Assembly: GCF_033958435.1 (NCBI RefSeq)
Contig: NC_134138.1
Span: forward strand, 8,630,001-8,694,000
DNA: 64,000 nucleotides
From: Carettochelys insculpta
Lineage: Eukaryota > Chordata > Testudines > Carettochelyidae
Direction of reading: 5' to 3'
This document shows, piece after piece, positions 46,465-56,373 of the stretch. Made by a program: the position numbers and the translations under genes. The notes below the pieces were generated by a model that saw only the letters and a list, made by a program, of their open reading frames with translations, was not told the origin of the DNA and made no database searches. The number at the start of each line of letters is the position of its first letter. The stretch's first letter is position 1.

Positions 46465-46503
46465 GTGTGTGTGTGTGTGTGTGCACGCGCGCGCGCGTAT
46501 ATA
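46465..46503 (+). repeat. (GT)n/(GC)n Z-DNA-prone tract
   Basis: Uninterrupted purine/pyrimidine alternation: about nine GT units, then CACGCGCGCGCGCG, then TATATA. Such sequence readily forms Z-DNA under negative supercoiling. It lies about 370 bp upstream of the predicted ARC start site. Confidence 0.9.
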
Positions 46504-46790
46504 GGGATGTGCGGGGGACCGGGGGCGGGTGGCTTGGTGTGACACACTGAATTCATATGCCTCCCCCCCGTGAGCAGGGAACACATGCTGCAGCTGACCT
46601 TGCTGAGTAAATAGCTGCCCGCTGAATTAGGGCTTGCTGCCAGTTGAAAGGCAGAAGGTGGGATTACTCATCCATCCATCCAACCGTCTCCAGAACCTGT
46701 CAAGTGCTTCTCAGCCTGGAGGCTGGGGGTGTGCGCGAGGGGGTGGGAAATGAGGATTTGTGTTGCCACAGCCACCGGGCCGGCTCTCCT

Positions 46791-46854
46791 CCAATCAGCG
46801 GTGGAGGAAGAGGCAGGGTGCCGCCCACATGTTGAGCCCTGCGAGGTATAAGTA
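46791..46854 (+). promoter_or_regulatory. Predicted ARC core promoter (CCAAT and TATA-like)
   Basis: CCAATCAG at 46791-46798 is followed by TATAAGTA at 46847-46854. Transcription would start about 25-30 bp further, near 46875-46880. The spacing of the CCAAT box (about 80 bp upstream of the start) is normal. An alternative TATATAG at 46498-46504 would give a much longer leader. Known ARC genes are TATA-driven and strongly induced by neuronal activity. Confidence 0.55.
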
Positions 46855-46875
46855 CAAGGCAATGCCTGAGACCGT

Positions 46876-47384
46876 GGCAGTTCCGACAGGGACGTGGGAG
46901 AGCTCTGTGCCGCTTTTTTCTGGTGCTTGGCTCCCAGCGTTAGCAGCCGAGCAGAAAGCGAAGGAGAATTCACTGGGATATGAACAGCAGCTTCTAGCTC
47001 CCTGGCTGTGTGTGTGCAGAGGGAACTCTCAGCCGATCCTGAGCTCCGGACGACAGCGCCAGGCACCCGACGGGGTGGAGGTCCCAGGCCAGGACTCTCT
47101 TTTCCAGACGCTCCATTGGCAAGTGGGACTGGAACGAATTTGCCACCGACACCTGCTGGCGACAAGGCGGACTGGACAGCTCTCCTTGGGGTGATATCTG
47201 ACTCGGTTGTGTTTGTGCAAGACGTACGTGGGGAGGCAAGAGGGGGCAGTGTGTGCCTTTTGGGAGAGGGGTTAGTAGCTGGGCAAAAGTGTCATTAATC
47301 TAACAGCCAGGGGTAGCCACTAGGGTTTAAAGTCGAGCTGTGTTTCAGTGCTTCTTGGTTAAGCTTGCTCACACCACACGAGCC
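46876..47384 (+). other. ARC 5'UTR (predicted)
   Basis: From the predicted start site to the ARC ATG. It holds a five-codon upstream frame at 46980-46997 (ATG ... TAG). It may also contain a small intron at 47224-47348. Confidence 0.5.
47224..47348 (+). other. Candidate 5'UTR intron of ARC
   Basis: Starts GTACGTGG (strong donor match GTACGT), has a branch-point-like CTAAC near 47299 and ends TGTGTTTCAG, 36 bp before the ATG. At 125 bp it would be a very short intron. I do not know of a 5'UTR intron in mammalian ARC, so this is uncertain. Confidence 0.35.
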
Positions 47385-48602
47385 ATGCAGTTGGATAACT
47401 TCACCAACGGGAACATCCACACTTTCCAGGGGCACCGCAGTGTGGCCAGTAAGCCCAACGTGATCCTGCAGATAGGCAAGTGCAGGGCAGAGATGCTGGA
47501 GCATGTCCGGAGGACCCACCGACATCTCCTCTCGGAGGTGTCCAAGCAGGTGGAGCGGGAGCTGAAAGGCTTGCAGAAATCAGTGGGGAAGCTAGAGAAC
47601 AACCTGGAAGACCATGTCCCTGCCACGGACAACCAGAGATGGAAAAAGTCCATCAAGGCCTGCCTGGCCAGATGCCAGGAGACCATTGCCCACCTGGAAA
47701 GGTGGGTTAAGAGAGAGATGAATGTCTGGAGGGAGGTGTTTTTCCGCCTGGAGAAATGGGCAGACCGGCTGGAGTCCATGGGGGGCAAATATTGCCCCCC
47801 AGACCACACCAGGCAAACAGTCTCTGTTGGGGTGGGAGGCCCAGAGAGCAGGCCCAATGAGGGGGAGATTTACGATTATGCCCTTGACATGAGCCAGATG
47901 TATGCCCTGACTCCCCCTCCTGGGGAGATCACTAGCCTGTCCCAGCCCCACGACTCCTACCAGTGGATCACCACCCCGGAGGATGCGCCACCCTCCCCGG
48001 TGGAGACCCAGATCTTTGAGGATCCCCACGAGTTCTTGAGCCACTTGGAGGAATACTTGAAGCAGGTGGGAGGGACCGAGGAGTACTGGCTCTCTCAGAT
48101 CCAAAACCACATGAACGGCCCGGCCAAAAAGTGGTGGGAGTACAAGCAGGATTCGGTCAAGAACTGGGTGGAGTTCAAGAAGGAATTCCTGCAGTACAGT
48201 GAGGGCACTTTGACCAGGGACGCCATCAAGCGGGAGCTGGATCTGCCCCAGAAGCAGGGGGAACCCCTGGATGAGTTCCTCTGGCGTAAGAGAGACCTGT
48301 ATCAGACGCTCTACGTCGATGCTGACGAGGAGGAAATCATCCAGTACGTGGTAGGCACCCTGCAGCCCAAATTCAAACGCTTCCTAAGCCACCCCTTTCC
48401 CAAGACCTTAGAGCAGCTGATCCAGCGGGGCAAGGAAGTCCTGAGCGACTTTGACCAGTCAGAAGAGCCAACCCCGCAGAGAACCCCTGAGCATCAGCCA
48501 GGGGAACCTGCTGATAGCTTGCCCCCCTCGACCACAGCTAGCCCCATTGCAAGCGATGAGACGCAGCCAGAGGCCCCTAGCCCACCAGCTACAGTGATAT
48601 GA
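47385..48602 (+). CDS. ARC: Activity-regulated cytoskeleton-associated protein
   Basis: ARC is a neuronal immediate-early protein that controls AMPA-receptor endocytosis and synaptic plasticity and can form virus-like capsids that carry RNA. It is a domesticated Ty3/gypsy-type gag. The frame is 405 codons; human ARC is about 396. Order: a variable first 20 residues; N-terminal antiparallel coiled-coil region about 22-135, with KPNVILQIGKCRAEMLEHVR and the assembly-related NVWREVFFRLEKW (112-124); a flexible linker 136-207; capsid N-lobe about 208-278 (IFEDPHEFLSHLEEYL); capsid C-lobe about 279-362 (LYVDADEEEIIQYVVGTLQP); an acidic, Pro/Ser/Thr-rich tail. ATG at 47385 is chosen for its fit with known N-termini. 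The CDS has no intron, as in other tetrapods. One oddity: the palmitoylation cluster reads CLARC (93-97), so the middle cysteine of the mammalian CLCRC is alanine. Confidence 0.98.
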   Translation: MQLDNFTNGNIHTFQGHRSVASKPNVILQIGKCRAEMLEHVRRTHRHLLSEVSKQVERELKGLQKSVGKLENNLEDHVPATDNQRWKKSIKACLARCQETIAHLERWVKREMNVWREVFFRLEKWADRLESMGGKYCPPDHTRQTVSVGVGGPESRPNEGEIYDYALDMSQMYALTPPPGEITSLSQPHDSYQWITTPEDAPPSPVETQIFEDPHEFLSHLEEYLKQVGGTEEYWLSQIQNHMNGPAKKWWEYKQDSVKNWVEFKKEFLQYSEGTLTRDAIKRELDLPQKQGEPLDEFLWRKRDLYQTLYVDADEEEIIQYVVGTLQPKFKRFLSHPFPKTLEQLIQRGKEVLSDFDQSEEPTPQRTPEHQPGEPADSLPPSTTASPIASDETQPEAPSPPATVI

Positions 48603-50145
48603 GCTAGTATAACCAGGGAATTGGCCTGAATTATACAAAGGCATGGAGGGGGCTGATTTAAGAAGCTTTACCTTAGCGAGAGGTTCTAGCTGTGACCAGT
48701 TATGGCTGGACTCAGTCCAATAGTCCTTGGCAGAGGAATGAACTTTGATAACGGATGGGCCACCTGAGAAGGTAGCTGCCCACCTCACCTCAATCATGTG
48801 AGGGGAGTGGTGTGAGCCTGAGGATACTATTTTAACTTCTGTAGGGCAGACAGTTTTATGATGCCCTTGGTAGGAAGCTAGACAGTTCTCCACTGCAGAG
48901 GCATCCAGCCTGTGTTAGTGCTTTCTCAGGACTTGCAGGAGGTGTAACTATTGATCAAGGGTTCCACCTTCCCACTAGCATCTTATATCTTCCAGAGTGG
49001 GTTTCCCCCTCCATGGAGGAACATCCTTCTTTTGACTTTTGCCCATCTCTGCCTTACTGACAGGGCTTTGTCCAGCCCAAAAGGAAGCTGCTGGCTTTTG
49101 CTTCCTTTGCAACTCCCTGCCAATGCTTCGGGGAGGAAACTTTTTTAAAGTTCATCATTGACCACTTAGAATGGCAGCGAAAGGTAACTTGAAGGGGTTT
49201 GATCAATTTTACCACCTGACATTGTATCTCCCTCAGCCCCTGCTCTCATTTTTCCTCCAAGTGGTTATCTGCCTCTCTCAGCTCCTGCACATCCCTCAGT
49301 AGCAAAGGAAATTTCATCCCATGTCTGCTAGCCTGGGTGAAACTAAACCTCTGGTCCTTGCTGGGTTAGTCTTCTCCCTGAGATTCAGGGCTGCGTGGAT
49401 TAACAGGGAGGGGTAGAAGCCAGAGATATTTCTAGTTTGGGGAATGTGAGATCAGACAAGGCACCAAAACTGTACAGGGGTAAATTCCTAATATTCAAAA
49501 AAATCAACTAAACACACCCGGAAGTCAGAGCAAATATCCCCCAAGTAGCAAAGTGAGGCTCCTGCCTTGGAGATGCTGACATAGTAAGACATCAGCAACC
49601 TGTTTCTGTGGGACTTTGCCACTGGAAAGCAGAAACAAAGTTAAGAGGAGCTACATGTGATAGATCCCAGACCATGCCAGCAGAGAAGACTCTTTGACCA
49701 CAGATCTACAGACGTGTTGCTTTTGGAAGGTCTGATGTCCATGGAATGGGGACTCAGATGTCTGAAAGGGGTCAAAAACTGATGGACTTTCTCAACTAGC
49801 CACTGTCTTCTGCTAGTTGGTCCAAGCTGGAGCTGGACTATCAAAGGCTGCACATTGACTAAAGCATGAAGAAGGGACTTTGAGACAGGACGTTTGGACC
49901 TTCACGTTTCTTGATACAGCAGGCCAAGCTAACTCGCTGAGGAAAGCTTTACTGGGGGGCGTTCAAACAGCAGTGCCCCACACCAGCCACAGTTGCACTC
50001 CAGCAACTCGCCAGCATCCATGGCTTGATTTAATAGGCAGTAGCAGCCCATGCGAGAAGGGACAAGAGGAAGCTGGAATCTCCCTGGGACTTGGCACAGC
50101 TGGCTCTGAAGGCCTTTGGGTGCAACTTCTTCCCAGAGGCTGAAG
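48603..50145 (+). other. ARC 3'UTR, first part (predicted)
   Basis: From the TGA to the predicted donor GAAG|GTAAGA at 50146. It is not coding and is mostly free of recognised repeats. It is longer than the corresponding part I expect in mammals, so an earlier donor (for example AAAG|GTAACT at 49180-49185) could also be used. Confidence 0.5.
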
Positions 50146-50719
50146 GTAAGACAACTTTAGCCCGTGTTAAGGCAGGTGTCACAGGACCGAACCACACAAT
50201 GCTGAAGTCAGGGGCTGTGCACCTGCACTGACCCAGGCCCTAAACATAAGTGCATTGCAGAAGAGTTTTACAAGGGGGAGCCGACTGAAGGTTGCTCAGC
50301 GCAGCCCAGTGGGGTAGAATTGCTCAGTGGATTGAGCTGAAGATGAATATCAGGCACTAGAACAAGGCATTGAACCTTGGGGTAATGTCCTGACAGGAGG
50401 GAAGTGGGGTGGGATATTTAAACCTGGGGTGAGTACCTTGCCTGCTTGCCAACCAGCTTTCTCTTAGGCATAGCTGTACCAAACTCCTGCCTTTAGATTT
50501 GGGGGTTCCCAGTTCAAGGCCCAGGGGTAGCAAGTTACCTGGTGCAATGTGAGGATTTGTTTGGGGACTTTGCTGGTGTCTGGTCCTTGTTGGGCTAGGA
50601 GTGCATGGCATTGCGGGGTTACACTGCATGGCAGGGTCTGTGGGAATGAAATACTCAGCTGAAATGCAAAGTGTCATTTGGCACCGAGGCTCATGTGTAT
50701 TATCCTCCCTTTGTTACAG
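50146..50719 (+). other. Predicted ARC 3'UTR intron 1
   Basis: Donor GTAAGA at 50146; acceptor after a pyrimidine-rich run ending TTTGTTACAG at 50719. It contains tRNA-SINE-like sequence (about 50300-50540). Two introns in the 3'UTR is the established layout of mammalian ARC. Confidence 0.55.
50300..50545 (+). mobile_element. tRNA-SINE-like sequence in ARC intron 1
   Basis: Two tRNA-like stretches: AATTGCTCAGTGGATTGAG (about 50317) and CTTAGGCATAGCTGTACC with GGGGTTCCCAGTTCAAGGCC (about 50464-50522). Confidence 0.55.
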
Positions 50720-50863
50720 TGACTCATCAGAGCCTCCTGTGAGCTGCTCAGAGCACAGAAGAAAAGAGGTGTGGATTCAAGGCTTCAGCAAGGGGAAGCA
50801 ACTTCTGAATTCGAAGCCAACAGTGTGTCTCATGGGCAGCCCCGAGGGAAACACCCAACCCAG
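50720..50863 (+). other. Predicted ARC 3'UTR exon 2
   Basis: 144 bp between the acceptor at 50719 and a donor CAG|GTAACT at 50864. Non-coding. Confidence 0.5.
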
Positions 50864-51419
50864 GTAACTAACATGCCCAGACCTTTCCCAGCCTCCCAAA
50901 GAGTCTGATGCCAAGCACCCCCCAAAAGCTGCTCAGAGCCACTTCATGCATCAGAGCCTGGTCTTCTGCTTATGCTGTTCAGGCCACCCAGCAGACATCC
51001 CAGTCTGGTGACCCTGTATGTCCACACAGCAGAGCACGCTAGCTGGCCTCTGCTAGCCTACTGGGGCAGCTGCAGGATGTTTCATTGCTGCAAACATTTA
51101 AGGCCTGGGGTTGGAGCCAAAGGTCTGGGACCCTCCCAGGCTTCAGTCAGTGTTCCCTGTGAGCTGAGCATTTGGACGGCCACCCAGGAGGGAGTCAGGT
51201 GCTGCCCAGCTCATTAGCAGACCTCCCACAGCCAGCAGTTTGTGTTTCTACTGTGGTGCACTTCCGCACATCCCTTGGTACACATAAAACTTATTCCACA
51301 CATGGATGGAAAAAAATTAGAGGAAACACAGCCTGCAGGCCCTGCTGCATGCATTCCCTCCTCTCCAGCCCCTGCTCCATCCGGCACCTCCATTGAATCC
51401 TGCTTGTTGTTGCTTTTAG
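50864..51419 (+). other. Predicted ARC 3'UTR intron 2
   Basis: Donor GTAACT; acceptor TTGTTGTTGCTTTTAG at 51419. A hAT-like MITE lies inside it. Confidence 0.55.
51148..51331 (-). mobile_element. hAT-like MITE in ARC intron 2, both ends present
   Basis: Starts CAGTGTTCCCTGTGAGCTGA and ends AAAAAATTAGAGGAAACACAG, inverted ends of the family. Because it is in minus orientation, its AATAAA is on the strand opposite to ARC. Confidence 0.88.
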
Positions 51420-52595
51420 GGATTGCTGTGACCGTTCCTGAGCTTCTTTCAGTTGAGCTGGGAGCCACCGTTTCCATGGGGAAGAATGGAGAAGCTCAGT
51501 GCTCCAGGAAGAGCCTACTGCCAGAGGAAGCGGGGTGCAATGACAGAGCTGCTTTCAAGCCACAGCGAGGAAAAGAGGAAGCCAGCGCTACCTCCTAGCT
51601 CACAGGATAGCAGAGAAAAGCTCCAGGGACTGCGCTGGTCAAAGCTGGGCCAAGCTCCATACAGAAAGCTCCAAACCGGAGGACAGACAAAAGTGGACAT
51701 GCAGAAGCAAGCCAGTCCTTGGACTTGGGGAATGAGCAGGGATGCTGGAGTTGGGCTGTAACTGAGTAACTCTTCCTGCTGATTTTATGAGTCACTGAGC
51801 CCAGGGATCTGGAATCTAATGAGGGATAATTGACCCTTGGTGGTGCAGTGAAATCCTGTTCTGACTCAGTCTGCTGAAAGTGACAGATCCCTCCTTGCTG
51901 TCAATGCTGTAACTCATTTGAGCAGAGGGTGGGCAGTATCAGTTCACACGGGTAGCCTTGGTCAAACCTCAGCAGCGCTGGAGGTTCAGAGGAGCATCTG
52001 GGAAGCCAGATGTTTGTCTGAAGAGCTGGAGGCCGCACAGCTGGGCCAGTCACCGCACAAGAACAGACCCTCTTGTGAGATGACAGCCACTTCCTGCTTC
52101 TGGACAGGCCAGCATTAGTGCCAGAACTGGGTTCCTTGTGCAACTTTGGTGCTTCTGTTTCCAGGCAGAACCAGAAAGTGTAACAGTGTGTGGGAAAACA
52201 ATCATGCAAGTGAAATTGACCCAACTTTTTTGAACATCAAGAAAGTTTTGGTTCATGTGTTGGGTGAAGGGTCGGGTCAGTTCTTATTTCTTCCAAATCC
52301 AACTGTCCGTCCATGTTTGTGTCCATTGAGCAACCAACAAATCCCAATAACCAAATTCTGCAGCACTTTGTTACATTTGGCTGCATGGATGAGATCTGAT
52401 GCACACTCCAATGACCAGTCAGCAAACGTGTGCTGGGACCAGAAGATGATGTGGGTGCCACAGGAAGCCTTCAACAGGGTAGCCCACAGAGGTAAACTCC
52501 TCCTCTGTTTTGCAGAGCTCATTGTGAAGACCTGTTTTCCACTGGCATTGTCTTTGGACATTTTATCTTCCAGAAGATTTATTCTCCCTTTGTTA

Positions 52596-52601
52596 AATAA
52601 A
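52596..52601 (+). terminator. Polyadenylation signal, proximal
   Basis: AATAAA in TTAAATAAAACTGACTGAG. Confidence 0.55.
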
Positions 52602-53200
52602 ACTGACTGAGTCCTGGCACCTTTTGGCTCTGGGATTTTTTTCAACTGACTTTTTGGAGTATGCACAACTAGGTCACTGGTACTGCTTTTATTTCACCGG
52701 TTGCTCCTAGAATTTTGGAGCTTTACTTGTAGCACACTGACTTATATAACCATCTCCTCGTGAAAGAATGGATAGTCTCTCTGTCCTGGGGCTGACGGGC
52801 GAGTGAGCTGGTGCATGTTGTGTCTGTAAAACCTACACTGAATTCAATGACTGTACAATTTCATAGGCAATTTTACCTTAAACTCTGACAAAGCTGCTAA
52901 ATAGGTTTATTTTTACTACAGCTCTTATTCCTCTGGTGTTTTCACAAAAGGTGACCTTATGGAGTCATTTCAGGTCGCTGGCATCACTACATTCGGGTTG
53001 GAAGCCAAAGGTCTTTGCACAGGGAAATAATTTGACCTAGCTCTGACTGTATCTGCTTGTTTATTCCTCATGTGTCAAGCTGGAGTTAGTGACTCACACA
53101 AACTGTCAGTCACTAGAATCTGTCAGGAGACCAATGCCACTCTCTGTTTGCTATTGTAGCAAAGTCTGTTCTTAGAATAGAACCTTTTGTAGGTTTATCT

Positions 53201-53206
53201 AATAAA
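53201..53206 (+). terminator. Polyadenylation signal, distal
   Basis: AATAAA in TCTAATAAAATACTGAAAC; cleavage expected around 53220-53230. This is my preferred ARC 3' end. Confidence 0.6.
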
Positions 53207-53229
53207 ATACTGAAACTTCTGCTTACAAT

Positions 53230-54517
53230 ACTCTGCTTCTCTCACTCCATTCTTTCCCTGCCTTATACCCTACAGAGCTAGGTACACAGGAACCTGAGAA
53301 GAGGTGAATTTGGCCAACCCTAAGCAATTATTCAACCCCCTAAAATCCTGCCATCATTTCAGCAGGATTAAAATGCTATTTTAAAGTACATAATTCTCTT
53401 TAACTTCAGATCCTGGATCCATCCTTAATGCAGTAGGAGATTTACTTAATTAAAGTGGGCTTCAGGTCTGTGTTAAGATCACATTGTGCTGTGGGTATGA
53501 AGTGGCCTGGCCATTGAAGAGGGGCTGGGTCCAGTCCAGCTGTGCTTCATTAACAGGGGATGCAGGAGTGTGAAGGCACAGAGAGTAAGAACACTCTTGC
53601 AGGCATCAGACGGAGGGAGATGGCAGAAGAGTCTGGGACTCCAGGGACCAGGGAGGGCTGGGACTAGCCTGCCAGAAGCAAGGGAAGCCTCCTTGGGAAG
53701 GCCTGGAGTGGGTTGGGGAAAAAGTGATCTTGGAGCCTTTCTGGGAAGAAACCCCAGGACTGAGAGTTGTGAATTCAGCCCAAAGCGGGGGATGTTTTTA
53801 AGGATGTTGGATTGATGAAGTTAGTTTAAGGGGGTTTGGCATAAAGGGAAACTGAGGCAGGGTGCTGCTGAGCCATCCTATGTGGGGAGGCAGATGACTG
53901 GGTACAGCCACAGTTGCACTTTCCCATTTCTGTTTCCAAGCCAAGGCAAGTGAGAGCAGCCTCAGAGCTGCTCTAACTACACTCAAGAGCCTGTTGTCCA
54001 AAGGGGATCAGCAGCTCAGCCAACCTCTCCTGTCTCCCTGGTCACCTATGTTGGAAGCAGCAAGAAATATAGAGCCATTATGATGGCCCTTTCCAGCTGG
54101 GAAATCTCTCTGAACCTCAGATTCACCAGGTCCACTGCATTAGATCTCCAGGGCCGTGTAAAGGGACCATACTATGTACGAGAATCTCGCCCAGCAGATG
54201 AACTGAACTTAGGCTTGTTGAAATGTTGTAGACTGGCGGACTTGGAAATCACTGTTTATCTGCACCGTGGCACGCACATCTGCATTGCTCTTGCATTTTA
54301 GATCTGACCTGAAGGGGCCTCTCTGAAGGGTGAGGATTAGTTCAGCCTCCCTCCCTGCCAACTCCATCCTTTGTCCCTCTGCCCTGTAGGGAGCTCACGT
54401 CAGTGATAACTGCATTGGTTTGGGTGGACATGGGACTGGATCACTAAGTCATTCTGAAGTCATCAGAAGATAAAAATATCTGATCCTTATTGAACCAGAC
54501 TAGATCAGAACCAGGAC
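53230..54517. other. Intergenic downstream of ARC
   Basis: No gene or bounded repeat recognised. Confidence 0.5.
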
Positions 54518-54645
54518 TCCCTCTAATTTTTCCATGTATAGGTGGAATAAATTTTATTATGTGCACCAAGACATATGTACCACCAATAGAAACATACGCT
54601 GCCAGCTGTGGGTGCTGCGGTGCCAATTCTCAGTGCTGCTGGACA
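54518..54645 (+). mobile_element. hAT-like MITE, 3'-truncated
   Basis: ACTCCCTCTAATTTTTCCAT, GTGGAATAAATTTTATTATG and CACCAATAGAAACATACG, then lost. Confidence 0.8.
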
Positions 54646-55058
54646 GAAATAGTTGTTGTATTTTGATGACAGTGGAGCTATTAGCTGTAGTTCCGTAATC
54701 AGAACTCAGTCAGCAAATCCAACCATGTGATTGCTTCAGAACATGCTGCAGTATAGCACACCTGGGTAATGCTGTGTCCAGGCAGGGCATCTGCAAGGAC
54801 TGAGTCTGGGACCTCTGTAATTAACAACACGAGGGTCCACAGCCTGAGCTAAAGGAACAGCCTAGTTAAGCCAGTGACAGTAATGGACTCATCCAGTAGA
54901 GGGGGACAAAGCCACATGAGTGGGGGTTAAAATGAAATATTTTTAAAAAGACCTATTCCCAGTGAAGTTCTACAGTCAGTTGTGGCTCAGGGAGAGAAAG
55001 TGTAAGGTTATGGGGAGGAGAGGTGTTTCCTGATATGAACTGAAAAATAGACAGGGTG
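54646..55058. other. Intergenic, nothing recognised
   Basis: No gene. Confidence 0.5.
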
Positions 55059-55251
55059 CAATGCTCCCTCTAATTTTTTTCCATCCATCCATGTGTGGAA
55101 TAAATTTTGTTATGTGCACTGAAGCAGGAACAGATGTGAACCACCAATAAACACATATACTGCTCACTGCTGGTGGCTCTGCTAATCTGCTGGGTGGCAT
55201 CTGAATCTCTCCTGGGCAGCTGCCCAACTGCTCAGCTTACAGGGAAGATTG
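55059..55251 (+). mobile_element. hAT-like MITE, both ends present
   Basis: From CAATGCTCCCTCTAATTTTT to CTTACAGGGAAGATTG, 193 bp, the best complete plus-strand copy for defining the family. Flanking 8-mers (ACAGGGTG and CTGAGGTG) agree only at their 3' half, so the target duplication is not proven. Confidence 0.85.
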
Positions 55252-56089
55252 CTGAGGTGTCGGTGAAATGAAGTTATAAAAAAGGCTGGTCTCGATGGTG
55301 GGACAGAGAAGGCTCTTGCATGCACCACCAGTGGCTAGATAAAGGAGTGGGATGGAGATGAGACAGACGTTAGATAAGTGACGATGGGAAGAGACGGCTT
55401 TTTCTGGGGAGGTTTCCTGGAGAACAGAAGAGTTTTTAAATTGGCAAGATTTTCAATTTGGTGACGGTCCCCTCTGGATTTTAATCCAACTACAGCCTCA
55501 TAATAAGAGTTTATCTATTTTCTGCTGGGGCAGCACCCAGGTCCCAGAGGAGCTGTCAGGCTTACACCTCCATCCAAGGAAGAAATGCCTCATTACAGCT
55601 TCACGCTCAATCAGGAGGAAGTTCCCAGGAACAGTGAGCCAATCAGAAAGCCTTGACCTAACCAAGACGGGACCTATGTCAAGTTTCCTGGAGCTGGAGC
55701 CAAAGCCCGTCAGAGTCAATGGGAGTCTTTCGAGTGACTGCAGCGGTGCTTTCGCTCAGGCTTGGACACAATCAATCACTATTTCCGGGCATTGTTTTAA
55801 CACATTTGTGCATCCTGCGGTTTTGACTGGCCAGGATGCCACATACAAACAGAATAACAGCTTCTCTGGAGACATTACCCTCTGGTCCGTCAATGAGTAA
55901 TGAGGAAGGCAATACTACTTAGATTATTGACCCAACAGGCTACAACGGCTCCACTTAGTATGTCAATATGATACTGCCATAAATGTGGCATTAATAGCCT
56001 GCTTGCTGCTATGCTCACTGGAGGTGATCTTGTCACAGGTCCATTCCAAGGGATGTTAGAGGCAAAGGCAAATGTCTTGGTTCCTCTAG
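55252..56089. other. Intergenic, nothing recognised
   Basis: No gene or bounded repeat. Confidence 0.5.
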
Positions 56090-56373
56090 GGCTGTGTCTA
56101 CACTACCCCTTCCTTTTGGAAGGGCTATTTGAATGACACAAATCAGAACTGGTTAATGAGGGGCTGATATGAATATTCAGCACCTGGGGCTTATTTTGAA
56201 GTGCCCACGTCTGCACAGCCAGTTTGCATTTTGAAAGCAGCAGTTTCGAAGTGTGACTGGCTGCTGTTATGCTAATGAGGCACTGAATATTCATATCAGT
56301 GCCTCATTAACCAGTTCCGATCCCTGTCATTTAAATACCCCTTCCAGAAGGGAGGGGTAGTGTAGACATGGCC
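56090..56373. mobile_element. Harbinger-like MITE, 284 bp
   Basis: Ends GGCTGTGTCTACACTACCCC and, inverted, GGGGTAGTGTAGACATGGCC. Arms about 90 bp long share ACTGGTTAATGAGG and GATATGAATATTCAG. Flanks TAG and TGG resemble a 3-bp duplication with one change. Confidence 0.9.

Larger units (their letters stand above)
51420..53225 (+). other. Predicted ARC 3' terminal exon
   Basis: Starts after the acceptor at 51419 and runs to the AATAAA at 53201. No recognised mobile element from about 51420 to 53225 and AT-rich in the distal half, as typical of a long 3'UTR. It may hold dendritic-targeting elements, which I cannot identify by eye. Confidence 0.45.

Noticed and set aside
46668..47165. Minus-strand frame of 165 codons over the ARC promoter and leader
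   Set aside because: GC-rich chance frame without domain, overlapping the predicted promoter.
47340..47384. Upstream extension of the ARC frame from a GTG
   Set aside because: No ATG in this part, no similarity to known ARC N-termini, and it overlaps a possible splice acceptor. ATG at 47385 is better.
47369..48110. Long minus-strand frames across the ARC CDS
   Set aside because: They are shadows of the ARC codon pattern and have no motif of their own.
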